A stretch of DNA of 42,179 nucleotides from an uncultured bacterium (GTDB lineage Bacteria; Bacillota; Clostridia; Lachnospirales; Lachnospiraceae): assembly GCA_947175015.1 (NCBI GenBank), contig CAMWLE010000024.1, positions 1 through 42,179 of the forward strand. Direction: 5' to 3'. Below the pieces are notes generated by a model. The model saw nothing but the letters and a program-made list of their open reading frames with translations. It ran no database searches and was not told the origin of the DNA. Of the stretch, positions 33,620-41,714 are shown piece after piece. Positions within the stretch are counted from its first letter, which is position 1. Every line of letters begins with the position of its first letter. The translations under genes and the position numbers were made by a program.

Positions 33620-33723
33620 TTGTCTCGTCCCTCTATCCTAACAGACTACCCTTACCACCCAGATGATACATTGCCTACATTGACAGAAGCAAGTTATCTG
33701 TTGACCGCTATTTATTCTCTTTA

Positions 33724-33892
33724 TGACAGTAATTTTCACTGTTGTATAATATATTTACCGCTTTTTGACTGTATATTTCACCGGTGTGCAGCACACTTAC
33801 TCGCTTTTTGACCGAAATTTCACTGTTGTGCAGTACATTTATTCACTTTTTGACTGTATATTTCACCGGTGTGCAGCACATTTATCGTTTAT
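33724..33892. repeat. 42-43-bp tandem repeat, four copies
   Basis: Units start at 33724, 33766, 33809 and 33851, each beginning TGACxGxAxTTTCAC and ending in CTTTTT. Units 2 and 4 are nearly identical; units 1 and 3 resemble each other. The array ends at the stop codon of the FtsX-type permease gene. No unique spacers are present. Confidence 0.85.
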
Positions 33893-36280
33893 TTACAGTT
33901 CATTTATCGTATCTGTCACTGCCATAGCCCGCATCCGTTTCGCCGGAGCATAAATTGCCGCTGCTGCCGCCAGGAACACAAACAGCAATATAATCAGAAG
34001 TGTTTGCACAGGTACACTCCATGTATAATAAGTGAAATGCGAGGTGATCAATTTATCATATATCAGCTTGTTAAGCAGCAATCCCGCCGTACATCCCACC
34101 ACACAGCCTGCGAACGCATAGGTCAACGCTTCGGCGGCAATCATTTTTGTGAGCTGCCTCCCATTCATCCCCACTGCTCTCATAGCCCCATATTGCCTGG
34201 TTCTTGCAGACACACTCATGGAAATACTATTTACAATATTCAGTAAAGTAATTAAGGCAATAATTGCCACAAACCCATAAATAAATAATCCGAAAGCCCA
34301 AAGCAGACTACCGTTTGCTTCCTCACGCCTGTCCCTGAATTCTTCTCCTCTCACCAGATTCCGGATGGCTTCTACATCCGCATCCGTCGCATCCTTTGTC
34401 ACCTGTACATCGATGATAATATAATTTCTTTCACCGGTAAGCCGCAGAAATGTGTCTTCCGAACAAATGAGAATGATTTTCCCATCCGTTCCTCCACTGT
34501 TTGAAAACGGATTGAATTTCAACATTCCGGTGATTTCCACTTCGGTGCCGCACAATTGTACTTTATCTCCAATGCCAAGGGGATTATTTTCATCCCAGAT
34601 TGTAAGTACACAGCCTTGATCTCCATACACCTTTGTCAAATCGCTCCCTTTTCTCAAGTCGCCGTCCTTCGGAAGCCAATCCAACTGAAGATCGTCATAG
34701 GAGATGATATCAACTGTTTTCTGTGCAACTTCCGCACTAAATTCCGCAGGAACAGACGATACATTTCTCCGTCCATACACATATTTCACACCGTTCATAT
34801 TACGGATTTCCTCCACAAGCTTATAGTCTATGGAATTACTGAAATCGCTGCTGGCAATGTCTATATCCGGCGCATATAATTTGGTTGGTATCAGATAACC
34901 TAACAATTCCACCAGTACCGAAAAACAGAGGAACAAAATGATACTCAGGGCAAAGGACCCCACCATCAACAGTAAATTCTTCTTCGCGGATACGGCATGG
35001 GAAACGCCAAGTTTTGTTTCTATCTTGGAAAAACGGATTTTAGTGCTATGATACACTTTTTTCGTGTCACTTGTGTTGCCCGATATTGCAGCCACAGGAG
35101 AAACTTTAGCAGCACGTTTTGCCGGCGCCTGTGCCGCTATCAATACCGTCAGCAAGCCTACCAGCATGCCGCCTATGACGCCCACCCCACTGAGTCCGAA
35201 CACAGGCATTTCCGAAAACTCACCTGCCACATAATACCGCAGCACAGCACATAAGACCCAGGAAATAACAGTGCCAAGCGCCACACCCACAGGGATAGCC
35301 GTCTTACACCAGTTCAAAGCTTCCAGCCTTACAAAGCGAATCACCTGATGCCTGCTCATACCAATACACCGCATCATCCCGAAAAATTGCGACCGCTGAG
35401 CAATATTGCTGTTCATGCTGCTTGAAATCATAAGGATGCCTGCCAACAGAATCAGCAGAAAAAATATCATAATAATAGGATACATTTCCCGAATATATTC
35501 TTTGTCACTTAACCCGGCTGCACCCATGACAATCGTATTCTGTTCTACATCCCCCTCCCCAAGCCCGCACTGCTGCATAATTGCGGTTATCGCTTTTTTC
35601 ATATTTGCCCTGTCAGCAAACTTGACAAAATAGGAAGGTTTTCCCTCATCATGATTCTCCGCAACAATCCTGCGGAATGCCGCAATATTCATAAAGACAC
35701 CAATTTGCCCTTCTTCCACCAACAGCGCGGTCACTTCTCCCCCATTACTGTTCACATATCGGCTGTCATTACTGCGAAAACCGGTCACACGGAATTCATA
35801 ACTGGCCGCAGGTGTATTCAATGTCACCATGTCTCCGACATTTAAGCCCAGCAGTTCTTTCGCATTGGGTGTAAGGATGGCCTGTGTTTCTTCCTGCAAA
35901 GTGCATCCTTCGGGGAAATAGCTCATAATGTCTGTCAAAAGCATTTCCTCAATGCCGCACAGCACAGTCTGTCTGCCATCTATCAGATATGCTCTGTCCA
36001 TGTCAAGATTTACCACATCATACCATGACGCGGCGGCTACTTCATCGCGGGAACGAATTATTTCTGCTTCACTGTCCGTAATATTCGCCAGCCGTATATG
36101 CCAGTTTCCATGGCTTTCTCTTGCATGCATGGTCTCCATTCTGACAAACATTTCAGCCATACTGAAAATTGCTGTTACCAGAAATACGGCAAAGATAATA
36201 CATAAAAGCGTCATGCAATTCTGCCGCCTGCGCACCTTGGCAGAAATCGGAATCAAACTGAGATAGCTTTTCATTTTCAT
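33893..36280 (-). CDS. FtsX-like ABC transporter permease (two FtsX domains)
   Basis: The 795-residue permease has an N-terminal membrane segment after KVRRRQN, a large extracellular region (about 45-260), three helices of the first FtsX domain (to about 400), a second extracellular region (about 450-640), and a last set of three helices. It ends with the APAKRMRAMAVTDTINEL motif typical of the family. Its ATG overlaps the ATPase stop codon (ATGA), so the pair is translationally coupled. With the neighbouring two-component system this is the layout of peptide-antibiotic sensing or detoxification and lipoprotein-release modules. Confidence 0.9.
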   Translation of the reverse strand: MKMKSYLSLIPISAKVRRRQNCMTLLCIIFAVFLVTAIFSMAEMFVRMETMHARESHGNWHIRLANITDSEAEIIRSRDEVAAASWYDVVNLDMDRAYLIDGRQTVLCGIEEMLLTDIMSYFPEGCTLQEETQAILTPNAKELLGLNVGDMVTLNTPAASYEFRVTGFRSNDSRYVNSNGGEVTALLVEEGQIGVFMNIAAFRRIVAENHDEGKPSYFVKFADRANMKKAITAIMQQCGLGEGDVEQNTIVMGAAGLSDKEYIREMYPIIMIFFLLILLAGILMISSSMNSNIAQRSQFFGMMRCIGMSRHQVIRFVRLEALNWCKTAIPVGVALGTVISWVLCAVLRYYVAGEFSEMPVFGLSGVGVIGGMLVGLLTVLIAAQAPAKRAAKVSPVAAISGNTSDTKKVYHSTKIRFSKIETKLGVSHAVSAKKNLLLMVGSFALSIILFLCFSVLVELLGYLIPTKLYAPDIDIASSDFSNSIDYKLVEEIRNMNGVKYVYGRRNVSSVPAEFSAEVAQKTVDIISYDDLQLDWLPKDGDLRKGSDLTKVYGDQGCVLTIWDENNPLGIGDKVQLCGTEVEITGMLKFNPFSNSGGTDGKIILICSEDTFLRLTGERNYIIIDVQVTKDATDADVEAIRNLVRGEEFRDRREEANGSLLWAFGLFIYGFVAIIALITLLNIVNSISMSVSARTRQYGAMRAVGMNGRQLTKMIAAEALTYAFAGCVVGCTAGLLLNKLIYDKLITSHFTYYTWSVPVQTLLIILLFVFLAAAAAIYAPAKRMRAMAVTDTINEL

Positions 36281-36958
36281 TCACAGCACCTCCCCAAATC
36301 GGTCAATACACCGTCCGACACCTGCAATACCCGATCTGCGGTCTGGGCGATGCTGCGGCTGTGCGTAATCATGATAATGGTCTGGGCATACTTTCTTGAC
36401 GCTTCTTTCAGCAATGCAATCACCTCACTGCTGTTCTGTGTATCCAGATTACCGGTAGGTTCGTCCGCAAGAATCAATGCCGGACGCGTAATCAGCGCAC
36501 GTCCGATGGCCACTCTCTGCTGCTGCCCTCCGGACAACTGGCTTGGCAGATGGTTACGGCGTTCCGTCAGATTAAGTACCGAGAGAAGTTCTTCCAGATA
36601 CGCTCCGTCCGGTTTCTGATAATCAAGCAGCACCGGAAAAATCATGTTCTGCTCAACAGTTAATTCAGGAATCAGGTTGAACGCCTGAAAAATGAATCCG
36701 ATATTCCTCCGGCGGAAAATGGTAAGCCTGTTTTCTTTCATGGAAAAAGTATCCTTGCCGTCAATGAGCACCTTACCGGATGTAGGCGTATCAAGTGCGC
36801 CGATCATATTCAGGAGTGTACTCTTCCCGGAACCGGATTCTCCCACAATAGCTACATACTCACCCATGGGGACGGAAACTGACATTTTTCAATGTTTGTA
36901 CAGCCGTATCACCGCTGCCGTATGTCTTACAGATTTTGCTGACTTCTAATAAGTTCAT
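36277..36958 (-). pseudogene. ABC transporter ATP-binding protein (MacB/LolD-like) with a frameshift near its N-terminus
   Basis: The main frame (202 codons from the ATG at 36885) has Walker A GESGSGKST, Q-loop IGFIFQAFNLIPELT, signature LSGGQQQ, Walker B LILADEPTGNLD and switch His in ITHSRSIAQ. Its start has no ribosome binding site and lacks the usual N-terminal strand. That strand is encoded just upstream in another frame from the ATG at 36958 (MNLLEVSKICKTYGSG...QTLKNVSF) with AGAGGTG 9 nt before it. The frames meet at about 36868-36880, where a two-base loss (TTCTCC to TTCC) would restore NVSFSVPMGEYV. The lesion is real in this sequence; it could be a true mutation or an error. Confidence 0.8.
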
Positions 36959-37040
36959 AATGTAAACACCTCTTTCTAAGTAATTCTACCGTATACTTGA
37001 AAGAATAGCATAGAAATATTACAAACAGGCTACATTCAGG

Positions 37041-38087
37041 CTACAATTTTGAAGGAATCAAAAAATTGATGGTGAAAGTTGTCCCATAATCTAAGATGCT
37101 GTCAACTTCGATAGTGCCGTTATGTGCCTCAATCACAGCTTTTGCCAGCGGCAATCCAAGCCCTATGCCCTGGATGTCTTTGGAATACCGGCTGCGGTAA
37201 AATCTTTTGAAAATATAATACAGGTCTTCCGGGTGAATGCCTCTTCCATTATCTTTTATAACGATACGGATAGCAGATGCCGACCTCCCCCATTCCATAC
37301 GGACATCATCTCCCTTGTCCGTATGGTCAAGGGCATTTTTTACAATATTACTGATTGCCTCCACAATCCAGCTTCGATCACATAAAAAGGAGAAGGATTC
37401 ACTGCCCGACAGGACAATTTCCTTCCCCTCCTGTCTGGCCCGAAAGGAGAAAAGCTTCTTCACATCTGCCATTATTTCAGAGATATCTTCCGGTTTCTTC
37501 TCCATCACCATAGTCCCCGCGTCAAATTTCGCAATTTTCAGAAGATTCTGCACCAATGTTTCTATCCGGTCAAGTTCCTGATCGGCCAGAGCGGAAAACT
37601 CCTGAATGGTTGATAATTCTTTTGCGTCGGCTTCCGTCTGTATAATTCCATTATAAATATTGAGAGCAGCAAGGGGCGTTTTTAATTGATGAGAAATATC
37701 CGATATGGTATTCTGCGAAAATTTTCTTAATCTCCCTTCCTTTTCTGCCTTGGCATTCAGAATAGCCGCCAGGGAATTTACCTCATGGAAGAGCCTGTAC
37801 AATTCCCCTTCCTCATTACATTCAATACGAGCGGTATGGTCGCCGGATATATATTGGCTGATCTGTGCTGCGGCATCCTCCATAATCCTGTTCTGTTCCC
37901 TGAAATATCCATAACAGACCAGAAGTACAGCAATCCCCATACCGATAAGGCATAGCAGCATCTCTATGGCCGCCCGATTCGGTTTTAATGCCATCATCGC
38001 CATAGATAATAAAACAAATACCCATATGCACAGCACAATTTGAATAAACAATCGTTTTACTCTTCGATTCGTTAATATTTTCATCAC
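37041..38087 (-). CDS. Sensor histidine kinase (short-loop, intramembrane-type)
   Basis: A 348-residue kinase: two membrane helices (residues about 12-33 and 40-62) joined by only a few residues, so little extracellular domain. HAMP-like linker follows, then the H-box FSQNTISDISHQLKTPLAAL with His133, N-box IVKNALDHT, G1 DNGRGI, F-box FKRFYRS and G2 GIGLGLPLAK. The short sensor loop resembles intramembrane-sensing kinases that read the state of a partner ABC transporter. It lies 36 bp after the response regulator gene and precedes the ABC ATPase gene by about 80 bp, all on the minus strand. Confidence 0.9.
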   Translation of the reverse strand: MMKILTNRRVKRLFIQIVLCIWVFVLLSMAMMALKPNRAAIEMLLCLIGMGIAVLLVCYGYFREQNRIMEDAAAQISQYISGDHTARIECNEEGELYRLFHEVNSLAAILNAKAEKEGRLRKFSQNTISDISHQLKTPLAALNIYNGIIQTEADAKELSTIQEFSALADQELDRIETLVQNLLKIAKFDAGTMVMEKKPEDISEIMADVKKLFSFRARQEGKEIVLSGSESFSFLCDRSWIVEAISNIVKNALDHTDKGDDVRMEWGRSASAIRIVIKDNGRGIHPEDLYYIFKRFYRSRYSKDIQGIGLGLPLAKAVIEAHNGTIEVDSILDYGTTFTINFLIPSKL

Positions 38088-38122
38088 TACACCTTTATGA
38101 CCGCCGGCTTCCGGACTTTATT

Positions 38123-38839
38123 TTAACCTGTCGTATTCCATTTATAACCCATGCCGCGAACTGTCACAATCTTTTTCGGTTCTCCCGGATCATCTTCTAC
38201 CTTCATGCGCAGTCTGCGGATATATACAGTAAGGGTCTTATTATCTATATAATTCTCATTACAATCCCACAAGCTACCCAATATCCGTTCCTGTGTAAGC
38301 ACTACATCCGGATTTTCCATGAACAGGCACAACAGCTTATATTCACTTGATGTCAATTCCAGCGGTTTCCCGTTTTTATAGCCTTCCCCTTTCAACAACA
38401 GTACCGTAATACCGTTGGAAGTCAGCTCCCCATCTGCTCGCCCTGAATTCGTCGAGTCGGAATTTGCCGCGCCGAAATTGTCACTTCTGCGCAGCAACGC
38501 ATTGATTCTCGACAGGAACACTGCCAGCTTGAAGGGTTTTGTGATGTAATCATCCGCCCCAATGTCAAGCCCCATAATGATATCTGTTTCTTCATCGGCG
38601 GCAGTAAGAAACATAATCGGCACCTTTGAAATCTGACGAATTCTTTTGCATATATCAAAGCCGGAACCGTCAGGAAGCGACACATCCAGAATCACCAGAT
38701 CATAATTCCCATTGCCCCACATTGTTTCTGCTTCAAGCCTTGTGCGGGCAACATCAATCTCATATCCCTGTTTTTTGATCGCAAAAGTCAGTCCGTTAAT
38801 CAAACTCAGATCGTCCTCCACGAAAAAAATCCGCCTCAT
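38123..38839 (-). CDS. OmpR/PhoB-family response regulator
   Basis: A 238-residue regulator. The receiver domain has the acidic pair EDD at 8-10, phospho-acceptor D52 in LVILDVSLPDG, T79 in MFLTAADEE and K101 in ITKPFK. The linker is rich in Ser/Asn/Gly (about 120-140). The C-terminal winged helix includes LTSSEYKLLCLFMENP and NKTLTVYIRRLRMKVEDDP. It starts the regulator-kinase-ABC group and probably controls the ABC transporter genes. Its 5' leader carries a 35-bp direct repeat. Confidence 0.93.
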   Translation of the reverse strand: MRRIFFVEDDLSLINGLTFAIKKQGYEIDVARTRLEAETMWGNGNYDLVILDVSLPDGSGFDICKRIRQISKVPIMFLTAADEETDIIMGLDIGADDYITKPFKLAVFLSRINALLRRSDNFGAANSDSTNSGRADGELTSNGITVLLLKGEGYKNGKPLELTSSEYKLLCLFMENPDVVLTQERILGSLWDCNENYIDNKTLTVYIRRLRMKVEDDPGEPKKIVTVRGMGYKWNTTG

Positions 38840-38883
38840 TCATCTATCCCACCCTTCTATGCCTCTCTTCTGCATCATCTCTT

Positions 38884-38953
38884 TGCACTATCCCCTCATC
38901 GCTTTATCCTGCCACTTCTGCCCTATCGCCTCTTTACCTTATCCTGCCGCTTC
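38884..38953. repeat. 35-bp direct repeat x2 in the response-regulator leader
   Basis: Units 38884-38918 and 38919-38953 share TGC(A/C)CTATC(C/G)CCTC and TTATCCTGCC(A/G)CTTC. They lie between the NADAR-family gene and the regulator start at 38839, where the promoter is expected. Confidence 0.8.
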
Positions 38954-38980
38954 GTCTTTTTACCTCATTCTATCAGGAAT

Positions 38981-39463
38981 TTACCTCTGTAAACTATCCC
39001 TTACCTTCATAATAGAAAATCCAAGCAAATTCTGTCCTTTCCACTCCTTCCTGTCAAAACGCTTCTCATCCTTCATAGACAATCCAATTCCCCATATCTT
39101 ATCCTGTACGGCACATTCCGCCAATATGCTCTGCCCTGTGGCAAGGAGTTTCTCTTTCAATTCACTGTTCTGGCGGAATTTTTCCAACAACCCCTCATAT
39201 ACCACGATCTGCCGTATTCCATTCCAGATCACATCTTCATAATTTCTAACAGCACGCCCCAGTGCCTTAATTTTGCCCACATCGGATGTATTGCGTATTT
39301 GATTAGCTGCCTTGTCGTCACCAAATGCACAAGCTTTCTGATACATCATATATTGCTCCATAGACGTAAATCTGATACCGTCTAATTCAAAATCAGAAAG
39401 ATACCAATTACTCAAATAACCGTTTACTTCCTCCGGATTATGAAAACATATTACCTCTCTCAT
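38981..39463 (-). CDS. NADAR-family protein (YbiA-like, DUF1768)
   Basis: A 160-residue protein with the NADAR signature: FHNPEEVNGYLSNWYLSDFELDGIRFTSMEQYMMYQKA, AVRNYEDVIWNGIRQ and VQDKIWGIGLSMKDE, then GQNLLGFSIMKVRD. Members hydrolyse N-glycosidic bonds in riboflavin intermediates or in ADP-ribosylated nucleobases and are also found in NAD-linked defence contexts. The ATG at 39463 has no strong site but AGGCAG/GAGG-like bases upstream. It follows a 36-bp direct repeat. Confidence 0.88.
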   Translation of the reverse strand: MREVICFHNPEEVNGYLSNWYLSDFELDGIRFTSMEQYMMYQKACAFGDDKAANQIRNTSDVGKIKALGRAVRNYEDVIWNGIRQIVVYEGLLEKFRQNSELKEKLLATGQSILAECAVQDKIWGIGLSMKDEKRFDRKEWKGQNLLGFSIMKVRDSLQR

Positions 39464-39500
39464 TTTATCTGCCTCCTGCCTTTTACTCTTTGTCTTCCTT

Positions 39501-39572
39501 CTTTGGCTTTTTGCTCTTCTACCCTTTCTCTTATTTCTTTGGTTTTTTGCTCTTCTAACCTTTCTCTTCCCC
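39501..39572. repeat. 36-bp direct repeat x2 upstream of the NADAR gene
   Basis: Units starting at 39501 and 39537 share CTTTGG(C/T)TTTTTGCTCTTCTA. They lie in the 5' leader of the NADAR gene. The surrounding segment to 39640 is pyrimidine-rich on the plus strand. Confidence 0.75.
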
Positions 39573-39715
39573 TTTATTTTTCTCTTCGATCTCTGCTTAT
39601 CTCTACTCCCTTTTGCCTTTTACAATACTGCCCTTCATTTTAGCATAGAATAAATTATATTTCCAGAAATTCCGGATTATTTCTCCCCAAATCCGTTACA
39701 GTTCAGCCTGCCAGT

Positions 39716-40045
39716 TTAAAGCACTACATTTAACACCATAAAAAAAATGGCTGGTGTTCCTTCACTCTTTCTTCTTTTTAGGCTCTCTCTGATGGTCAAT
39801 ATGTTACAGTACATCTCCTTACCGCTGGTCTTACGGAACCCCCCAGCCATTTTCTGGCGTTTTTTTTCTTTTCGTAAACCCTTTCGCTCATATTGTCATC
39901 AAATGGCACCCGGAAGTCGTGAAGAAACAGCAGAAGATTATGCCGATACTTTTGTTCCACATATTTTTTCTCATACTTTTCTACTACCCATTCCGGAAAA
40001 ATCTCTATTTCCTCCTTGATTTTTACAATTGTTTGTACTAAAATA
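39716..40045 (-). pseudogene. IS66-type transposase C-terminal remnant
   Basis: On the minus strand the segment reads KYRHNLLLFLHDFRVPFDDNMSER, then after indels RQKMAGGFRKTSGKEMYCNI and ESLKRRKSEGTPAIFF before a stop at 39716. The FLHDFRVPFDNNMxER and KxxQKxxGxFR motifs are diagnostic of the IS66 transposase C-terminus with its catalytic Glu. At least one frameshift lies between the two blocks, and the N-terminal two-thirds, accessory orfs and inverted repeats are missing. It is a decayed copy. Confidence 0.8.
40016..40044 (+). promoter_or_regulatory. Sigma-A-type promoter at the edge of the IS66 remnant
   Basis: TTGATT (40016-40021), 17 nt, TAAAAT (40039-40044), about 48 bp upstream of the 40093 gene. 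Confidence 0.5.
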
Positions 40046-40092
40046 AGAAATACAGCTTAAATTAATTTCAAAAAAAGAAATGAGGTAATATT

Positions 40093-40440
40093 ATGGCTAA
40101 ACAAAATAGCGTACTTGATTATGCCAACAAATTAGAAGGTATTCTTCGCCAATATCTTAACTGTGGTTATAACGACTTTGGCGTAAAGGCAAACGATAAC
40201 TTAACAACAGACGATTGGCAAAGTCCTATCAATTTCGCATTGGGTTGTCGTTATGGTTCATCTAATCAAGACCCAAAAGTGAAAGAGGAGATTGACAACT
40301 TTTTAGGTAATGAGCTTCAAGGACAAAGTATTGGAGATGTAGTGGAAAAGCATGAATATTACGGCTTTGACACTAAAGAAGCTGCATTTGAGTACATTGA
40401 TGAAACAATCGAACATTTGAGCAAAATACTTTTTTCGTAA
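40093..40440 (+). CDS. Small protein of unknown function
   Basis: The 115-residue soluble protein (begins MAKQNSVLDYANKLEGILRQ) has amphipathic helices at both ends and a central NDFGVKANDNLTTDDWQSP segment; no family recognised. A GAGG site lies about 8 nt before the ATG. It has its own promoter and a strong terminator that overlaps the stop codon. The neighbours are an IS66 remnant and a Cys-rich remnant, so the gene sits in a mobile-element scar and may be accessory. Confidence 0.7.
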   Translation: MAKQNSVLDYANKLEGILRQYLNCGYNDFGVKANDNLTTDDWQSPINFALGCRYGSSNQDPKVKEEIDNFLGNELQGQSIGDVVEKHEYYGFDTKEAAFEYIDETIEHLSKILFS

Positions 40441-40465
40441 TGAAGTATTTTGCTCAAAAATGTTT
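40419..40465 (+). terminator. Intrinsic terminator overlapping the stop codon of the 40093 gene
   Basis: GAGCAAAATACTT (40419-40431) pairs perfectly with AAGTATTTTGCTC (40443-40455), followed by AAAAATGTTTTTTC. The stem includes the last codons of the gene. Confidence 0.85.
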
Positions 40466-40496
40466 TTTCTTTTGATGTTGTATTAGTTTTTTGTAA

Positions 40497-40620
40497 CTTG
40501 TTGATACAGTACCCAATACAAGGGGATAGCTCCTTGTTATAAGGGCAGCCAGTACAAGCCGGTGAACAGGTGACGAACGGCGTATCGTCCCCGTAGCTGT
40601 CATAATCGCATTGTAGATAA
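40497..40620 (-). pseudogene. Possible Cys-rich gene remnant
   Basis: On the minus strand the segment reads DDTPFVTCSPACTGCPYNKE, with a CxxxCxxCx7CxxxC pattern continuing into LSPCIGYCIN. It has no start or ribosome binding site and runs into antisense of the 40093 gene, so it is a fragment. The cysteine spacing looks like a small zinc-binding domain. Family not recognised. Confidence 0.35.
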
Positions 40621-40631
40621 GGAAACATTAA

Positions 40632-41564
40632 ATGGAAAACCCAATTACCATCCGTGAAGCAGTCACAGAAAACGATGTTGCAACTTTTTGGGAGCAACTT
40701 CACATCTATTACAAACGGGATATCTTTCCCGACCCGAATGACGAGGACAGAGAATACTTTCTCAGCGATACGGAATACCGAGCGCATATGCAGAAGATTC
40801 ACGACAGACTGCAGGATAGGTGCTACTATCTATTCTTTCACCTGGATGGCCAGGACATTGGCTTTACTTTGCCGGTGATTTACACCTCTGAGGATGGCAA
40901 ATGCTTTGTCATGGAATACTGCGTATATCCGGAATACCGTGGAAACGGTACAGGCAAAAAATGTGCAAAGGCTCTGTTGGATTGGGCAAAGGAAAACGGC
41001 GCACTCTATGCGGAGTTGAACTATGGCGGTGATGTACGGCGAGAGCACTTTTGGCAGAGCTTGGGATTTGTTAAAAACGGTTTTGACGAGTGGGGCGAAC
41101 CATTGATGATCTTGCCTCCCGAAGATGAAATATCTTTCACCGTGGAAGTTCTCAATGACCCAACCGATTGGCAACTTTTGAAATTGGAAAACGGTTTCAA
41201 AAAAGAAATCGGAGAAGAATCACTAACGGAAGAAAAGCAGAAACAGCTTCAGCAAGCTATCAAAGAAGGCAAGATTACTTTCTTTGTTGCCAAGCGTGGC
41301 TACCGTGCTGTCGGCATGTGTAGTGTTGCCAAATGCTATTCAACTTTTACTTGCTCGGATACAGGAGTATATGAAGATTTCTACATTGAACCCGCTTTCC
41401 GCAACAGGGGCATTGCTCGGAAATTGACGAAAATGGCACAAACATGGTGCAAGGAAAACAACATATCGAGCTTAACAGTTTGCTGTGCCCCGTGTGATGA
41501 AAAAATATACCAGGCACTTGGATTTGATATTGGCTTGGGAACAACTTTCGCACACATTGAATAA
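40632..41564 (+). CDS. Double GNAT-domain acetyltransferase
   Basis: A 310-residue protein with two GNAT domains. The first (about 1-155) has FVMEYCVYPEYRGNGTGKKC, containing the acetyl-CoA loop RGNGTG, and REHFWQSLGFVKNG at its end. The second (about 165-310) has VYEDFYIEPAFRNRGIARKL with RNRGIA, and EKIYQALGFDIG. Tandem GNATs of this kind are found among mycothiol-synthase-like and unknown Firmicute enzymes, where one domain may be structural. AAGGAAA lies 7 nt before the ATG. The gene follows the Cys-rich remnant region. Substrate unknown. Confidence 0.87.
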   Translation: MENPITIREAVTENDVATFWEQLHIYYKRDIFPDPNDEDREYFLSDTEYRAHMQKIHDRLQDRCYYLFFHLDGQDIGFTLPVIYTSEDGKCFVMEYCVYPEYRGNGTGKKCAKALLDWAKENGALYAELNYGGDVRREHFWQSLGFVKNGFDEWGEPLMILPPEDEISFTVEVLNDPTDWQLLKLENGFKKEIGEESLTEEKQKQLQQAIKEGKITFFVAKRGYRAVGMCSVAKCYSTFTCSDTGVYEDFYIEPAFRNRGIARKLTKMAQTWCKENNISSLTVCCAPCDEKIYQALGFDIGLGTTFAHIE

Positions 41565-41714
41565 TTAGGGCGTGTCTGAAAAGTCCCGAATTGTGCGATG
41601 GCTCTGATATTCCCAATGACGGAGAATTTGTTTCACACAAGGATAACTGCAATGTCGTGATCAGATGGCTGTTCACACTTCGGTTGCATCATAATATATC
41701 TCTTCCACCCTGCA
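41565..41714. other. Short gap with possible IS end
   Basis: Just after the double-GNAT stop the sequence GGGCGTGTCTGAAAAGTC (about 41569-41586) resembles the terminal sequence of some transposase-family IS ends. No partner repeat or transposase is visible in the window, and no other gene is seen. Confidence 0.25.

Noticed and set aside
33724..33892. Four regularly spaced repeats looking like a CRISPR array
   Set aside because: The whole unit is repeated with no unique spacers, and no cas gene is nearby. It is a tandem repeat.
36860..36885. Programmed ribosomal frameshift in the ABC ATPase gene
   Set aside because: No slippery heptamer or downstream structure suits it, and a +1 shift would leave the conserved strand one residue short. 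A two-base deletion is simpler.
39747..40019. 90-codon plus-strand ORF
   Set aside because: It is the reverse of the IS66 transposase remnant, whose minus-strand translation has diagnostic motifs.
40359..40802. 147-codon minus-strand ORF
   Set aside because: Both ends are antisense to two supported plus-strand genes. Only the central Cys-rich part looks protein-like and is listed as a remnant.
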